Positions 33,401 through 41,646 of a DNA stretch of 64,000 bases are shown here, in pieces. The stretch comes from Neoarius graeffei (Eukaryota > Chordata > Actinopteri > Siluriformes > Ariidae), in contig NC_083572.1 in the NCBI RefSeq assembly GCF_027579695.1, positions 12,479,915 to 12,543,914 on the forward strand, in the 5' to 3' direction. The notes under the pieces were generated by a model. That model was not told where the DNA came from, ran no database searches, and saw nothing but the letters and a program-made list of their open reading frames with translations. Position numbers and translations under genes: made by a program. Position 1 is the first letter of the stretch; the number at the start of each line of letters is the position of its first letter.

Positions 33401-36215
33401 CTGTTCATACATCATGTTCAGGAACAAACTAATGTTAATGGTGCAAAAACAGCCATCGTCAAATGGTGCGGTTGGAGTCTTGTTCTCGGACTCGATTCGA
33501 CTCGAAAATTTTTTAATGACTTGGACTTGACTCAGACTTGAACACTGGGGACTCGAGGTTTAGTGACTCAACTACAACACTGCATTTAATATTGTGAAAT
33601 GTCTGCAAAACAAATTACAGTAGTTCTTGTTATAACTTAAATACATCAGCTTTAAACAGTCACTCCTTCACCAGCCTTTTTCTTTCTCGCTATTGAAATA
33701 AATAAGCATAGTAGGCTTTCAGTCCTCTGTCCTGAGCTGAAAACATAGTTACAGCTTTACTGCAAAACTGTTAAGAAGACTCCTTCATAAAATGTTCACG
33801 AAAATGTTCACTAAGCTTCACCACCTTAATAATTCATTATTATTATTATTACATCAAATATCAGCATGGTTTTTAATTTGTTGATTATTAGGTTTCGAGT
33901 CTGTGAAGTGTCTTCCATTCAAGTCCATGTAAATTCGCTGTTACGATAGAAACAATAAAGGATTCGTGTAAAACTGTGATTTGAATTTGCTGTGATGGAA
34001 AATTAATTCATGTTTTCAAGAATTCAGTAGGACTGTAGATAGTATGTCATAATAATTGTGTACAATATAATACAGTGTCCAAAAAACAACCCCTATACAA
34101 TGTAAATGCACCCTCAAAAGTAATACAATAGTCTTTAATATCCAACAATGTACTGTACAGTAAAGATGTTTTTTCTTCTTTCTTTCTTTCTAAAGAGCCC
34201 ATTTATTTATTACTGGGTGTACTCAGTAATATAACCAGCCTTGTAATTGTAGCAGTTGGAGTCGTTTTACTGGCTTTCTTCTGTGTCCGACGATACAAGA
34301 GGTAAGTGGTAGCCTCCGTATTCACAATCATACCAATATACCAGTACAACAACATAAACTGCAGCACTTACTTTGCTTTGGGATGTGTTGCATTGTTGTA
34401 TTGCATGCACAAGCTTTCTGCTAAAGATAACTGAGTAATACAAACACTTGGTCGTTTTTCAGGATGATAAAATGTTTATATGTACCCACACCTGGGAAAT
34501 ATTTTGGCGATCTTTTCTCTGACCATAATGGGGACTTTAAGGTAAGGCCCAGCTGGAAAAAAAACCCACTCTTAAAATGATTCTTCCTAACCACAGTAGT
34601 CATTGTTCAATGATGATCTATAAGATAATACAGCACATGAAAAATATCCAATGCATTTTATCCTTGCTAGCATGATGAGCGATATTTACAGACATGATTA
34701 TTTCTTTCATAGAAATAGAAGGAGGACCAGAAATCTTGAGACTTAAATAATGAAACTAGCAACTCCAGTGTGTGGCAATATTGCCAGTTTTCTGATTTTT
34801 CTCAGGTGTCGTTAAAATGATAAAATATGACCAAAGGTTGGTGGAGACCTTACCATCACTCCCATATGTACAGTACTTGTTGAACATCTCATTTCAGATG
34901 TAGTCCCTCTTTGCTGTTATAATAAGCTCCACTCTTCTGTGAAGGCTTTCCACTACATTTTGGAGCATGGCTGTGGGGATTTGTGTTCATTCAGCAACAA
35001 GAGCATTAGTGAGTTCAGGCACTGATGTTGGGTGAGGAGGATTGGCGTTCCAGTTCATCCCAGTGGTGTTCAGTGGGGTTGAGGTTCAAGCCACTTGAGT
35101 CCTTTCACACCAAACTGGCGCTGGAACATGTTTGGGCTTCTTAATTCAAGTGAAATTGTAATGTGACAGCATATAAATCCATCCTAGGCAATTTGTGGCA
35201 GGAGTTGGAAGAAGAACCACATATGGTTGTGATGGTCAGGTGTCCACACACTTTTGGCCATGTAGTGTATGTCTAGGAACACTTTTAAAAATCATTAAAA
35301 GCATTTTTAAGCAATGACTTTTCAACATCCAGGAAAGTAAACCAAGCACTTGGGGAAAAAAACTTACTCTTTCAAACCATTGTTTAATATATTGTAGAAT
35401 AACTCGACTTTTCATTTTTCCTTTAAGTAGTCTGAAGGAAGACTTGCCAAACTCTGGAGTTAATATTATGTCTTTTTCTTCTTTCTCAGGCATGGCTGGG
35501 CCCTATTGTGAATCCTGAGATATATATCAAAGCTGATTCAGAGTGCATCTCGCCTGTGACAATCTACAAAGTTTGCAGCTCTGATATGTTATCCAATAAG
35601 ATGGAAAAAGATGCCAACTTAAGGGATCACAACAGCTCCAGTTTCTCCATCTCCACTTATTTCCTGTCCCAGAGCTCAAAATGTGACGCCGTAGTAGATC
35701 AGCTGGAGCCATGCTTAGCAGACAGCCCGTATGGACCGGCAGGAGGAGGCAGTGTGCAAGAGAAAATTCTGCCAGCCACTCATGATACCAGCCATGACAA
35801 TGAATTGACAGAGGTCAGCATGAGCACCCCTTTGGAAACTTCCTCCTCCTACAAGCAGCTGCAGAAGCTGCGGCTGGACATTCAGAGCCCAGACTCAGGC
35901 TTTGCCGGCAACTCTGAGGAACAAGAAAGCCAGGAGGAGTCCGGAAGTGAGGGACTTCCCAGCCCACCTGTGGTGGACAACACTCTGCCCATCAGCTGCA
36001 TCCTACTGTGCCCAGTGCCCCAGCTGAAAGGACTGCCTCATTTGGGAATCCCACCTGGCTTGACATGGAACCCACAGACGAACCGAACCTTCACAAACTT
36101 GCCTTCTGACATCTCCAGAAATGTTCTGCTGGGAAATTCTGGCAACATGGCTTGCTCTGGGATACTGGAGCCCTCAAGTGATGACTATATGCCTGTTAAG
36201 AAGGTTCAAGGATGA
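26244..36215 (+). CDS. il21r: Interleukin-21 receptor-like class I cytokine receptor (9 coding exons)
   Basis: Exons at 26244-26319, 26586-26706, 27283-27376, 28145-28244, 30467-30600, 30720-30897, 34196-34301, 34463-34541 and 35490-36215 join with consistent phases and GT/AG borders to give 537 codons, close to the usual length of this receptor. Residues 1-22 form a signal peptide. Cys29, Cys39, Cys58 and Cys112 fit the first cytokine-receptor module. WSEWS is at 215-219, the membrane helix at about 239-264 and a Box1 motif VPTPGKYF at 277-284. The tail has DSGFAGNSEEQ and a terminal tyrosine in YMPV. In the family, the receptor pairs with the common gamma chain and signals through JAK1/JAK3 and STATs at the lymphocyte surface. 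GDFKAWLGP after Box1 and DSGFAG favour IL-21R over IL-2R beta. Large introns hold several transposons. Confidence 0.8.
26586..26706 (+). CDS. il21r: il21r exon 2 (first cytokine-receptor module)
   Basis: It encodes LKCYTDGIKLITCVWNTSS, a paired-Cys receptor segment, then TTNCSLQS. The acceptor follows a GT repeat and ends GTGTAG. The donor is AA|GTAATG, phase 2. Confidence 0.85.
27283..27376 (+). CDS. il21r: il21r exon 3
   Basis: It encodes YIRKIPLRVNLEPLGG and ends in QFAES at AGT|GTAAGA, phase 0. The acceptor is TGCATTTCAG. Its sequence is identical in the second receptor copy. Confidence 0.8.
27377..28144 (+). other. il21r intron 3
   Basis: It contains a diverged repeat from about 27495 to 27730 (GAGACTGTGAGTTTGAATCCC...), present also in the second receptor copy, so it predates the duplication. 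Confidence 0.6.
28145..28244 (+). CDS. il21r: il21r exon 4
   Basis: It encodes SPDVPLDVRCENITNLL and FYPPSFG. The acceptor is GATTCCAG and the donor TTTG|GTAAGA, phase 1. It covers the junction between the two receptor modules. Confidence 0.8.
28965..29096. mobile_element. Palindromic MITE-like element in il21r intron 4
   Basis: Arms AATATTGGCTGGCTTTTTTT... (28965) and ...AAAAAAAGCCAGCCAATATT (to 29096) are inverted and enclose about 20 bp of unique spacer. A SINE inserted at its right edge. Confidence 0.7.
29099..29505 (-). mobile_element. Mermaid-type SINE (minus) with expanded ATCTC tail
   Basis: The tail at 29099-29144 is a clean TCATC pentamer run. The target duplication CCAATATTATTA lies at 29087-29098 and 29506-29517. 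It sits in il21r intron 4. Confidence 0.9.
30024..30392 (+). mobile_element. Mermaid-type SINE in il21r intron 4
   Basis: Consensus-like copy. ATGTGTCTCTGGG occurs at 30011-30023 and 30393-30405 as target duplication. It lies only 75 bp from exon 5. Confidence 0.92.
30467..30600 (+). CDS. il21r: il21r exon 5 (second module, first half)
   Basis: It encodes VKLYPPETPVVNKGNVTWK and VKYKVQWGLLENSWE. It follows a long GT microsatellite acting in place of a pyrimidine tract (GTGTATAG acceptor) and ends at GAG|GTGAGA, phase 0. Confidence 0.8.
30720..30897 (+). CDS. il21r: il21r exon 6 (WSxWS exon)
   Basis: It encodes GRQYVVRVQATPNTEP followed by LWSEWSPVTQWES. WSEWS is the diagnostic membrane-proximal motif of class I cytokine receptors. 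It ends in phase 1 at TCAG|GTAAGG. Confidence 0.9.
31300..32907 (-). mobile_element. Tc1-like transposon, nearly complete, with long inverted repeats
   Basis: CAGTGGTGCTTGAAAGTTTG at the left and CAAACTTTCAAGCACCACTG at the right form inverted repeats of about 200 bp. TA dinucleotides lie on each side (31298-31299 and 32908-32909). At 1608 bp it has normal Tc1 length. Confidence 0.95.
31574..32539 (-). CDS. Tc1-like transposase, C-terminally shortened by a stop
   Basis: The frame starts at MARTKEISEDLRK (minus, 32539). The paired-type helix-turn-helix includes YKTISKEFGLHQSTVRQIVY and a GRPTK hook. The catalytic residues are visible: WTDETKIELFG, HTSRSTKEW preceded by QQDND, and NPIEMLWKDLKRAVH, a DD34E pattern. 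A stop at 31574 ends it after CAGLINS. Without the stop, about 18 more codons (RKRLV... to a TGA) would be read in frame. It makes the cut-and-paste enzyme that moves Tc1 elements in the nucleus. Loss of the C-terminal residues may reduce activity; this is inference. Confidence 0.88.
   Translation of the reverse strand: MARTKEISEDLRKSVIDAHQAGKGYKTISKEFGLHQSTVRQIVYKWRKFKTIVILPRSGRPTKITPRARRVIVGEVTKHPRVTSKQLKASLTLANVNIHESTIRRTLNNNGVHGRVARRKPLLSKKLAAHLQFAKDHVDKPEGYWKNVLWTDETKIELFGLNEKHYVWRKKNTAIQHKNLIPSVKHGGGSIMVWACFAASGPGRLAIIDGTMNSELYQRILKENVRTSVHELNLKRRWAFQQDNDLKHTSRSTKEWLKKNKVNVLEWPSQSPDLNPIEMLWKDLKRAVHVRKPTNIPELKLFCMEEQAKIPPSRCAGLINS
34196..34301 (+). CDS. il21r: il21r exon 7 (transmembrane segment)
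   Basis: It encodes EPIYLLLGVLSNITS then LVIVAVGVVLLAFFC and VRRYKR. That is one hydrophobic helix followed by a basic stop-transfer cluster. The acceptor is TTTCTAAAG and the donor AG|GTAAGT. Confidence 0.88.
34463..34541 (+). CDS. il21r: il21r exon 8 (Box1)
   Basis: It encodes MIKCLYVPTPGKYFGDLF and DHNGDFK. PTPGKYF is a Box1 proline motif for JAK binding. Exon borders are TTTCAG| and AAG|GTAAGG. Confidence 0.87.
34860..35275. mobile_element. Decayed Tc1-like fragment in il21r intron 8
   Basis: It contains TCCACTCTTCTGTGAAGGC, CACTACATTTTGGAGCATGG and a terminal-like GGTGTCCACACACTTTTGGC then CATGTAGTGTA. This is a frequent fish Tc1 remnant. No open frame. Confidence 0.6.
35490..36215 (+). 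CDS. il21r: il21r exon 9 (cytoplasmic tail and stop)
   Basis: A single 241-residue tail starts with AWLGPIVNPEIYI. It includes SPYGPAGGG, a SYKQLQKLRLDIQSP segment, DSGFAGNSEEQESQEESGS and ends SDDYMPVKKVQG then TGA. The tyrosines may be STAT docking sites, which is inference. The frame is fully open. Confidence 0.88.
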   Translation, partial: AWLGPIVNPEIYIKADSECISPVTIYKVCSSDMLSNKMEKDANLRDHNSSSFSISTYFLSQSSKCDAVVDQLEPCLADSPYGPAGGGSVQEKILPATHDTSHDNELTEVSMSTPLETSSSYKQLQKLRLDIQSPDSGFAGNSEEQESQEESGSEGLPSPPVVDNTLPISCILLCPVPQLKGLPHLGIPPGLTWNPQTNRTFTNLPSDISRNVLLGNSGNMACSGILEPSSDDYMPVKKVQG

Positions 36216-36317
36216 TCATGTGGCGCAATCATAAACCCAACAAAGATGACAGGAACAAAGGGAAGTGTGATGAATGAATGTCATAAAAACTCCGGCTAAT
36301 TGTGAAGTAAAGTTTAA
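36216..36317 (+). other. il21r 3' untranslated region start
   Basis: Sequence after the TGA at 36213-36215, reaching a palindromic element about 100 bp downstream. Confidence 0.5.
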
Positions 36318-36537
36318 CCCTTTGGTGACTGACCCCTTGAAAATGGTTCCTCCAGGAACGATGACGTTTCAGTTGTCAAGACAACGGAAAAACTAAAATA
36401 CAAAAACAGAAAGATACGTCACAATGCTCTTGTGCACAAAACAAAATGCTCTTGTATTTTAGTTTTTCTGTTGTCTTGACAACTGAAACGTCATCGTTCC
36501 TGGAGGAACCATTTTCAAGGGGTCAGTCACCAAAGGG
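36318..36537. mobile_element. Palindromic TTAA-flanked MITE in the il21r 3' region
   Basis: Arms of about 85 bp are almost perfect inverted repeats, starting CCCTTTGGTGACTGACCCC and ending with its reverse complement. TTAA lies at 36314-36317 and 36538-36541, as in piggyBac-type insertion. If transcribed in the 3' UTR it would fold into a long hairpin. Confidence 0.88.
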
Positions 36538-36649
36538 TTAATGGTTTGTTAATTATAATGACAAACAAAGTTCTCAAATTTCTATCATGCTCTAGGAAAA
36601 ATACATTCTGAATAAGCGGCCTTAAGCTTATTTAAGATGTATCATCTTA

Positions 36650-36655
36650 AATAAA
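36650..36655 (+). terminator. Candidate polyadenylation signal of il21r
   Basis: AATAAA about 435 bp after the stop codon. It is the first canonical signal after the palindromic element. Not confirmed. Confidence 0.4.
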
Positions 36656-37044
36656 ATGTTTGGTGAAATATTAAGTTCACCCAAGTTTCACTTTACCCCA
36701 AATGTAGTTTTTGGCTGGCTTGTTAATATTTGTGTGGTGGTCTTGGAAAATTCATTGACATCTCTGCTTTAAAAAACATAAATATATTTTAACAAAGCAA
36801 TGTGGAAATATAGTCTAATTTTTCGCCTTGCTTTGGCGTTCTGCTTGGAAAAATGACCTGGGGCAAGGGGCCAGTTTAACAAATTCTGTGTTATATACTG
36901 TAGTCAGCCTAAAAGTCTGAAACCTTGCTAACCAAATGTGTTTTTCTCAAGCAATGAATGTAATGATTTGATCATGTTGTTGGATAGCTACTATGTATGT
37001 GCTGTAGCAAAATGGACCAACTCAGCTCAGTTGAATTTGTGATC

Positions 37045-37985
37045 AGTTAATGACTATCAAAATGTCTGCAATGATCCTGTACCATCGCATCATTATCAAA
37101 ACAGAGAAGAGCACTAAACTTATGCTGCTGCTGCATTGCCATAGTCCTCATAGAACCGTTGGCATTCTCTTGCATGCCTTTTCTCTGGCCTTCTACTTCA
37201 CCTTCTACTGTCACCTGAACTAGACTATCTGAACATCGTTTCCAATGTCCATACATAGACAACAAGATGGGCAAGCAGACCATCTCTCTCTGAAACTCCT
37301 ACCCTTTGGCGAATCCATGCATTGGTCTTTCTATCTTTCCAACTGACCTGCAGCATTGTACGCCATACCCACAGCTCAAATGATTCTAGCTTCTTCATAT
37401 CTCATCTCATCAACTCTAGCCGCTTTATCCTGTTCTACAGGGTCGCAGGCAAGCTGGAGCCTATCCCAGCTGACTACGGGCGTCAGGTGGGGTACACCCT
37501 GGACAAGTCGCCAGGTCATCACAGGGCTGACACATAGACACAGACAACCATTCACACTCACATTCACACCTATGGTCAATTTAGAGTCACCGGTTAACCT
37601 AACCTGCATGTCTTTGGACTGTGGGGTAAACCGGAGCACCCGGAGGAAACCCACGCAGACACGGGGAGAACATGCAAACTCCGCACAGAAAGGCCCTTGC
37701 CGGCCACAGGGCTTGAACCCGGACCTTCTTGCTGTGAGGCGACAGTGCTAACCACTACACCACCGTGCCGCCCTTCTTCATATCACTCTGCTTTAATGTC
37801 CAACTTTCTGCACCATAGAGGGCTATACTCCAAACCAGAGATTTCACCAATTGTTTCTTCAGTTTCAGGCTGATCTCTTTTGCCTTCCACAATCCAATTA
37901 GCTGGCTGGTGGCATCTCTTGCAATTGCTAACCTAGCACAAATCTCTGGTGTTGAATCTCCGTCAATCCTTACCATTGAGAACAC
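37045..37985 (-). pseudogene. Degenerate LINE reverse-transcriptase fragment, split by a SINE
   Basis: The minus-strand frame at 37755-37985 contains KEISLKLKKQLVKSLVWS and IALYGAESWTLKQSD, the SLVWS/LYGAE thumb block of fish LINEs. A second piece at about 37130-37290 (GRPEKR-like and RQRFYEDYG-like words) would be the C-terminus. A young SINE lies between them. The family is uncertain. Confidence 0.6.
37402..37772 (-). mobile_element. Mermaid-type SINE (minus)
   Basis: Consensus-like copy with target duplication CTTCTTCATATC at 37390-37401 and 37773-37784. Confidence 0.92.
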
Positions 37986-38824
37986 ATCATTCTCTTGTAT
38001 AATGAACTAAACTTATAGTTCTTTAAAAGTTATCAGTAATTTCTTTCCATAAGCCGGTTATGCTATAAATGTAGAGATAGGTGATGCACCTATCAAGGGC
38101 TTTGGAATAAAACAACATATTGTAGAAAGTGTCAACATTTGACCACATGAAGGGTTTTCCCAGGCCATTGTGCATATATTTTTTTTTATAGATAACAGTG
38201 AATGGTCCTAAACCATATTGGTAAGTCTTTACTGACATTACTGAAGAACTAGTTGTGGTTTGACACATTTATTTCAAGTGAGAAAGGCATCTATTAATTA
38301 TTAGCTATAATAGCTTTGCCATTCCAGTGTAAAACTAAAGCTGCAAATACCGAACACCAAACATGTCGTGGCTTGTTGCCCCTTCTTTACCACAGCTACA
38401 CGTCCAGCTAGCGGAACTCGAGGGCTGAAGTTATGCAGGTAGACATGAGATTTACCAAAGCCGTTATTTAGCAACAATATTACATTTTATTAATTGCTGA
38501 AACGATAATCACAACTTACTATATTCAGTGTTATTTTAGTTCTTATGAAGTTCATTTTGAAATTATCCAGTTTGAATGGAATTTAGAATTTAGCAGTATT
38601 TCTCAGTATTTTATTTTCCTTTCATTTTATTTTACTATGTAAAAATGTCATTACTGGCATGCTTGATTGTTTATTCCCATGTAGAGTTTACAAGATCTGT
38701 TTAATATCATGCCATTGTGGGAAGCTACAAACCGACAGCCTTAATGTTTCATGGAAAGTCAGTCATACTTTTCTGTATTTACTTCAGTCTGTGTCCTTTC
38801 AATGTGCATCAGTATGAAGGGACT
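37986..38824. other. No recognisable feature
   Basis: Non-coding sequence with AT-rich tracts. No motif supports a gene. Confidence 0.4.
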
Positions 38825-39280
38825 TTAAAGGAACAGTCCACCGTACTTCCATAATAAAATATGTTCTTCTCTGAATTGAGACGAGCTGATCCGTACCTCT
38901 CTGAGCTTTGTGCGACCTCCCAGTCAGTCAGACGCGCTGTTACTCCTGTTAGCAATGTAGCTAGGCTCAGCATGGCCAATGGTATTTTTTGGGGCTGTAG
39001 TTAGATGCGACCAAACTCTTCCATGTTTTTCCTGTTTACATAGGTTTATATGATCAGTGACATGAAACAAAGTTCAGTTACACAAATTGAAACATGGCGA
39101 TTTTCTATGCTATGGAAAGTCCGCACTATGACAGGCGTACTTACGCCTTCTGCGCGCTTCGACAGCGCATTGATACCTTCACTCAGGAGTGAAGGTATCA
39201 ATGCGCTGTCGAAGCGCGCAGAAGGTGTTAGTACGCCTGTCATTATAGTGCGGACTTTCCGCCTATTGTAAAAAAATAAA
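38825..39280. mobile_element. piggyBac-like MITE fragment with a 147-bp internal palindrome
   Basis: The left end is TTAAAGGAACAGTCCACC, a TTAA-type terminus. At 39114-39260 a near-perfect palindrome has arms of about 72 bp (GGAAAGTCCGCAC... and ...GTGCGGACTTTCC) with the centre near 39187. The right end is not identified; the sequence passes directly into Gypsy coding DNA. Confidence 0.65.
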
Positions 39281-39283
39281 GCT

Positions 39284-40105
39284 ATGGCCATTTTGCGCCC
39301 TCTACCATTAATCAAACGGCAAACCCGCCTGTACGACAGGGGTACGTGCCTTAGGGAGTTTGCACCGGGAGATAAAGTTCTTGTACTGTTACCCACATCG
39401 AGCTCCAAATTAATTGCCAAGTGGCAAGGACCCTTTGAGGTCATATGGCGAATTGGGGACGTCGACTACGAGGTGAGGCGAACAGACAGGGATGGGGCGC
39501 TACAGGTTTACCACCTCAATCTGCTCAAACTCTGGAATGAGGAGGTCCCCGTGGCGTTGGTGTCGGTGGTTCCGGAGAAGGCGGAGCTGGGGCCGGAGGT
39601 TCAAAAGGGAACATTGGCATCGCATACCTCTCCAGTCCCCTGTGGAGACCACCTCTCCCCGACCCAGCTCGCGGAGGTCGCCCAGTTGCAGACCGAGTTT
39701 TCGAACGTGTTCTCGCCCCTGCCTGGCCGCACCGACCTCATAGAGCACCACATTGAGACGCCCCTGGGGGTGGTAGTGCGCAGCCGCCCTTACAGGCTAC
39801 CCGAACACAAGAAAAAAGTGGTTCAGGAAGAACTCGAGGCCATGCTCGAAATGGGCATCGTCGAGGAGTCCCACAGTGACTGGAGCAGCCCGGTGGTCTT
39901 GGTACCCAAGACCGATGGGTCGGTCCGGTTCTGTGTGGACTATAGAAAAGTCAACGCGGTGTCTAAATTCGACGCGTACCCAATGCCTCGTATTGATGAG
40001 TTGCTCGATCGACTAGGCACGGCTCGCTTTTACTCTACTTTTTTTTTTTTGCTCCTCCTACTCAAGCAAGTAGGACGCTTCTTTGCTTTGCTCCTGCTTT
40101 CTTGA
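39284..40105 (+). pseudogene. Gypsy polyprotein fragment: integrase C-terminus fused to reverse transcriptase N-terminus
   Basis: The open frame reads PGDKVLVLLPTSSSKLIAKW and GPFEVIWRIGDVDYEVRR (integrase C-terminal SH3-like GPF/Y module), VYHLNLLKLW, and after a linker SRPYRLPEHKKKVVQEEL, GIVEESHSDWSSPVVLVPK, GSVRFCVDYRKVNAVS and YPMPRIDELLDRLG (reverse transcriptase blocks 0-2). Normal Gypsy elements have integrase after RNase H. The frame stops at the LINE junction; the catalytic YxDD box is absent. The ATG at 39284 is unlikely to be a real start. Confidence 0.82.
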
Positions 40106-40263
40106 TCTTTATTTCTATACTTTACTTTCTCATTTAATTTCCACTATTTTTTTCATTTTATTTTTCATCTTTATAAGCTTTTAATTTAATTTTAATTTAA
40201 TTTCCACTATTTTTTTTCATTTTATTTTTCATCTTTATAAGATAAGTTAGTTTTTAAAACAAA

Positions 40264-41646
40264 ATGCCAGGGAGCAAAAAATCCTGCAGAAAATGCATGG
40301 AACTAGAACAGAGGATTTCTATTCTGGAATCAAAGATTGATGCTCTGCCAAAGACGGACGAATTAAAAGCGATATCTCAGGAAAGGAGTACAGAAACAGT
40401 GGCTGAGAATGCAGAGATTGCACTCCGACAGACCGATGGCATTGCAGATCAAGTGGATGAATTCATCAATCAAGCTGGGCAAAATATGAGTACAGAAAAC
40501 TGGCAAATGATGGGTGGCAAGCCCAAAAATAAAAACAGAAGAGTAATTACTTCAACACCAGCTAATTCTACAAATTACAATAGGATCTACAATCCTATGG
40601 AAAATCCACAGCCCATAAGGCTTCAGAACAAATTTGAATGCCTCAGGGATGTGGAACAGGATTTTTCAAGCGGACAAACACATAGTAAAAAGAGATCGCA
40701 CCAAGATCGAAGAGCTGTGGGAAGAGGCAAAAAGCAGCTCGTAATACCACCTGATCCCACAACCCTTGTTCTTGGTGATTCCACTGTAAGAAAATTAAAA
40801 GGTTATGGGATGATTATTTGTTGCCTTCCAAATGCATCCATCTCTGACACCAAAGACAGCATTTTGAAACTCATGTCCGAGCATAAAACTATTAAACGTA
40901 TTGTTGTGCATGTGGGAGCAAATGATGTTTTCAGAGAACAGCTGTTTGTCCAAGATGATTTCAGAAAACTTTTTTCTGAGCTCTATAAGACTGGAATTCA
41001 ATCTTTTATCAGTGGCCCACTTCCAGCGAGAGGAAGTTTTGCTTTTTCTCGACTCTTCAGTCTTAACACCTGGCTTGGAAAAACTTGTTTTTCATTTGGT
41101 ATGAACTTCATAGACAATTTTAACCTTTTCTGGAATCGCAGAGAATTTTACAAGCCAAATAGCACTGAACTCAGCTGGATTGGAGCCAAAGTCTTAGTAG
41201 ACCATTACAGACTTGCAATCTTTTCTCAGCCAGCATTGAGGAAAACAGTTGAAAAGATGTCGCAGACTGACATAGTTACAAAGCCTAAACAATCATCTTT
41301 GCAAGTCATCATCAAGGACACACAGACATCTGACCTGCAAGACTGCCAAGATTCAAAGACAGACTGCCAAAAATCAGAGGATTCCATTTCGCCATCTCTA
41401 TCTTCCCCTTGGATGGATTTCCCAAATAGCATGAAAAAATTGCTCCCAATGGCTACACTCTCCAGAGGCACTGCAACATCGCGTGGCGGTCGGGGACAGT
41501 GCCTCTGGAGTGGCAGACTGGGGTGGTGGTCCCTCTTTTTAAGAAAGGGGACCGGAGAGTGTGCTCCAATTATAGGGGAATCACACTTCTCAGCCTCCCA
41601 GGGAAAGTTTACTCCAGGGTACTGGAGAGGAGAATTCGACCGATAG
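40264..41646 (+). pseudogene. L2 LINE ORF1 with SGNH-hydrolase-like domain
   Basis: The N-terminus (CRKCMELEQRISILESKID) is a short zinc/coiled-coil region. Then come VLGDSTVRKL (block I, GDS), VVHVGANDVF (GxND-like block) and SGPLPARGSF. The usual C-terminal DxxH block is not evident; the equivalent place reads KPNSTELSWIGAKVLVDHY. ORF1 proteins of CR1/L2 elements with this esterase fold are known and bind RNA or membranes. Residues from about 400 onward come from the inserted LINE. Confidence 0.72.

Larger units (their letters stand above)
31125..33582 (-). mobile_element. Non-autonomous hAT-like element, copy 2, split by a Tc1 transposon
   Basis: The ends CAGGCTTGTAGTACTCGAG and ACTCAACTACAACACTG match copy 1 (18024-19081) in reverse. 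The 8-bp target duplication CATTTAAT is perfect (31117-31124 and 33583-33590). It lies in il21r intron 6 and hosts a Tc1 element at 31300-32907. Confidence 0.85.

Noticed and set aside
34463-36215. Calling the receptor IL-2 receptor beta
   Set aside because: SDHNGDF after Box1 resembles it, but CYTD in the first module, GDFKAWLGP and DSGFAG in the tail fit IL-21R better.
40264-41646. A host SGNH esterase gene
   Set aside because: It is followed by L2 endonuclease and reverse transcriptase and has no introns, so it is a LINE ORF1.
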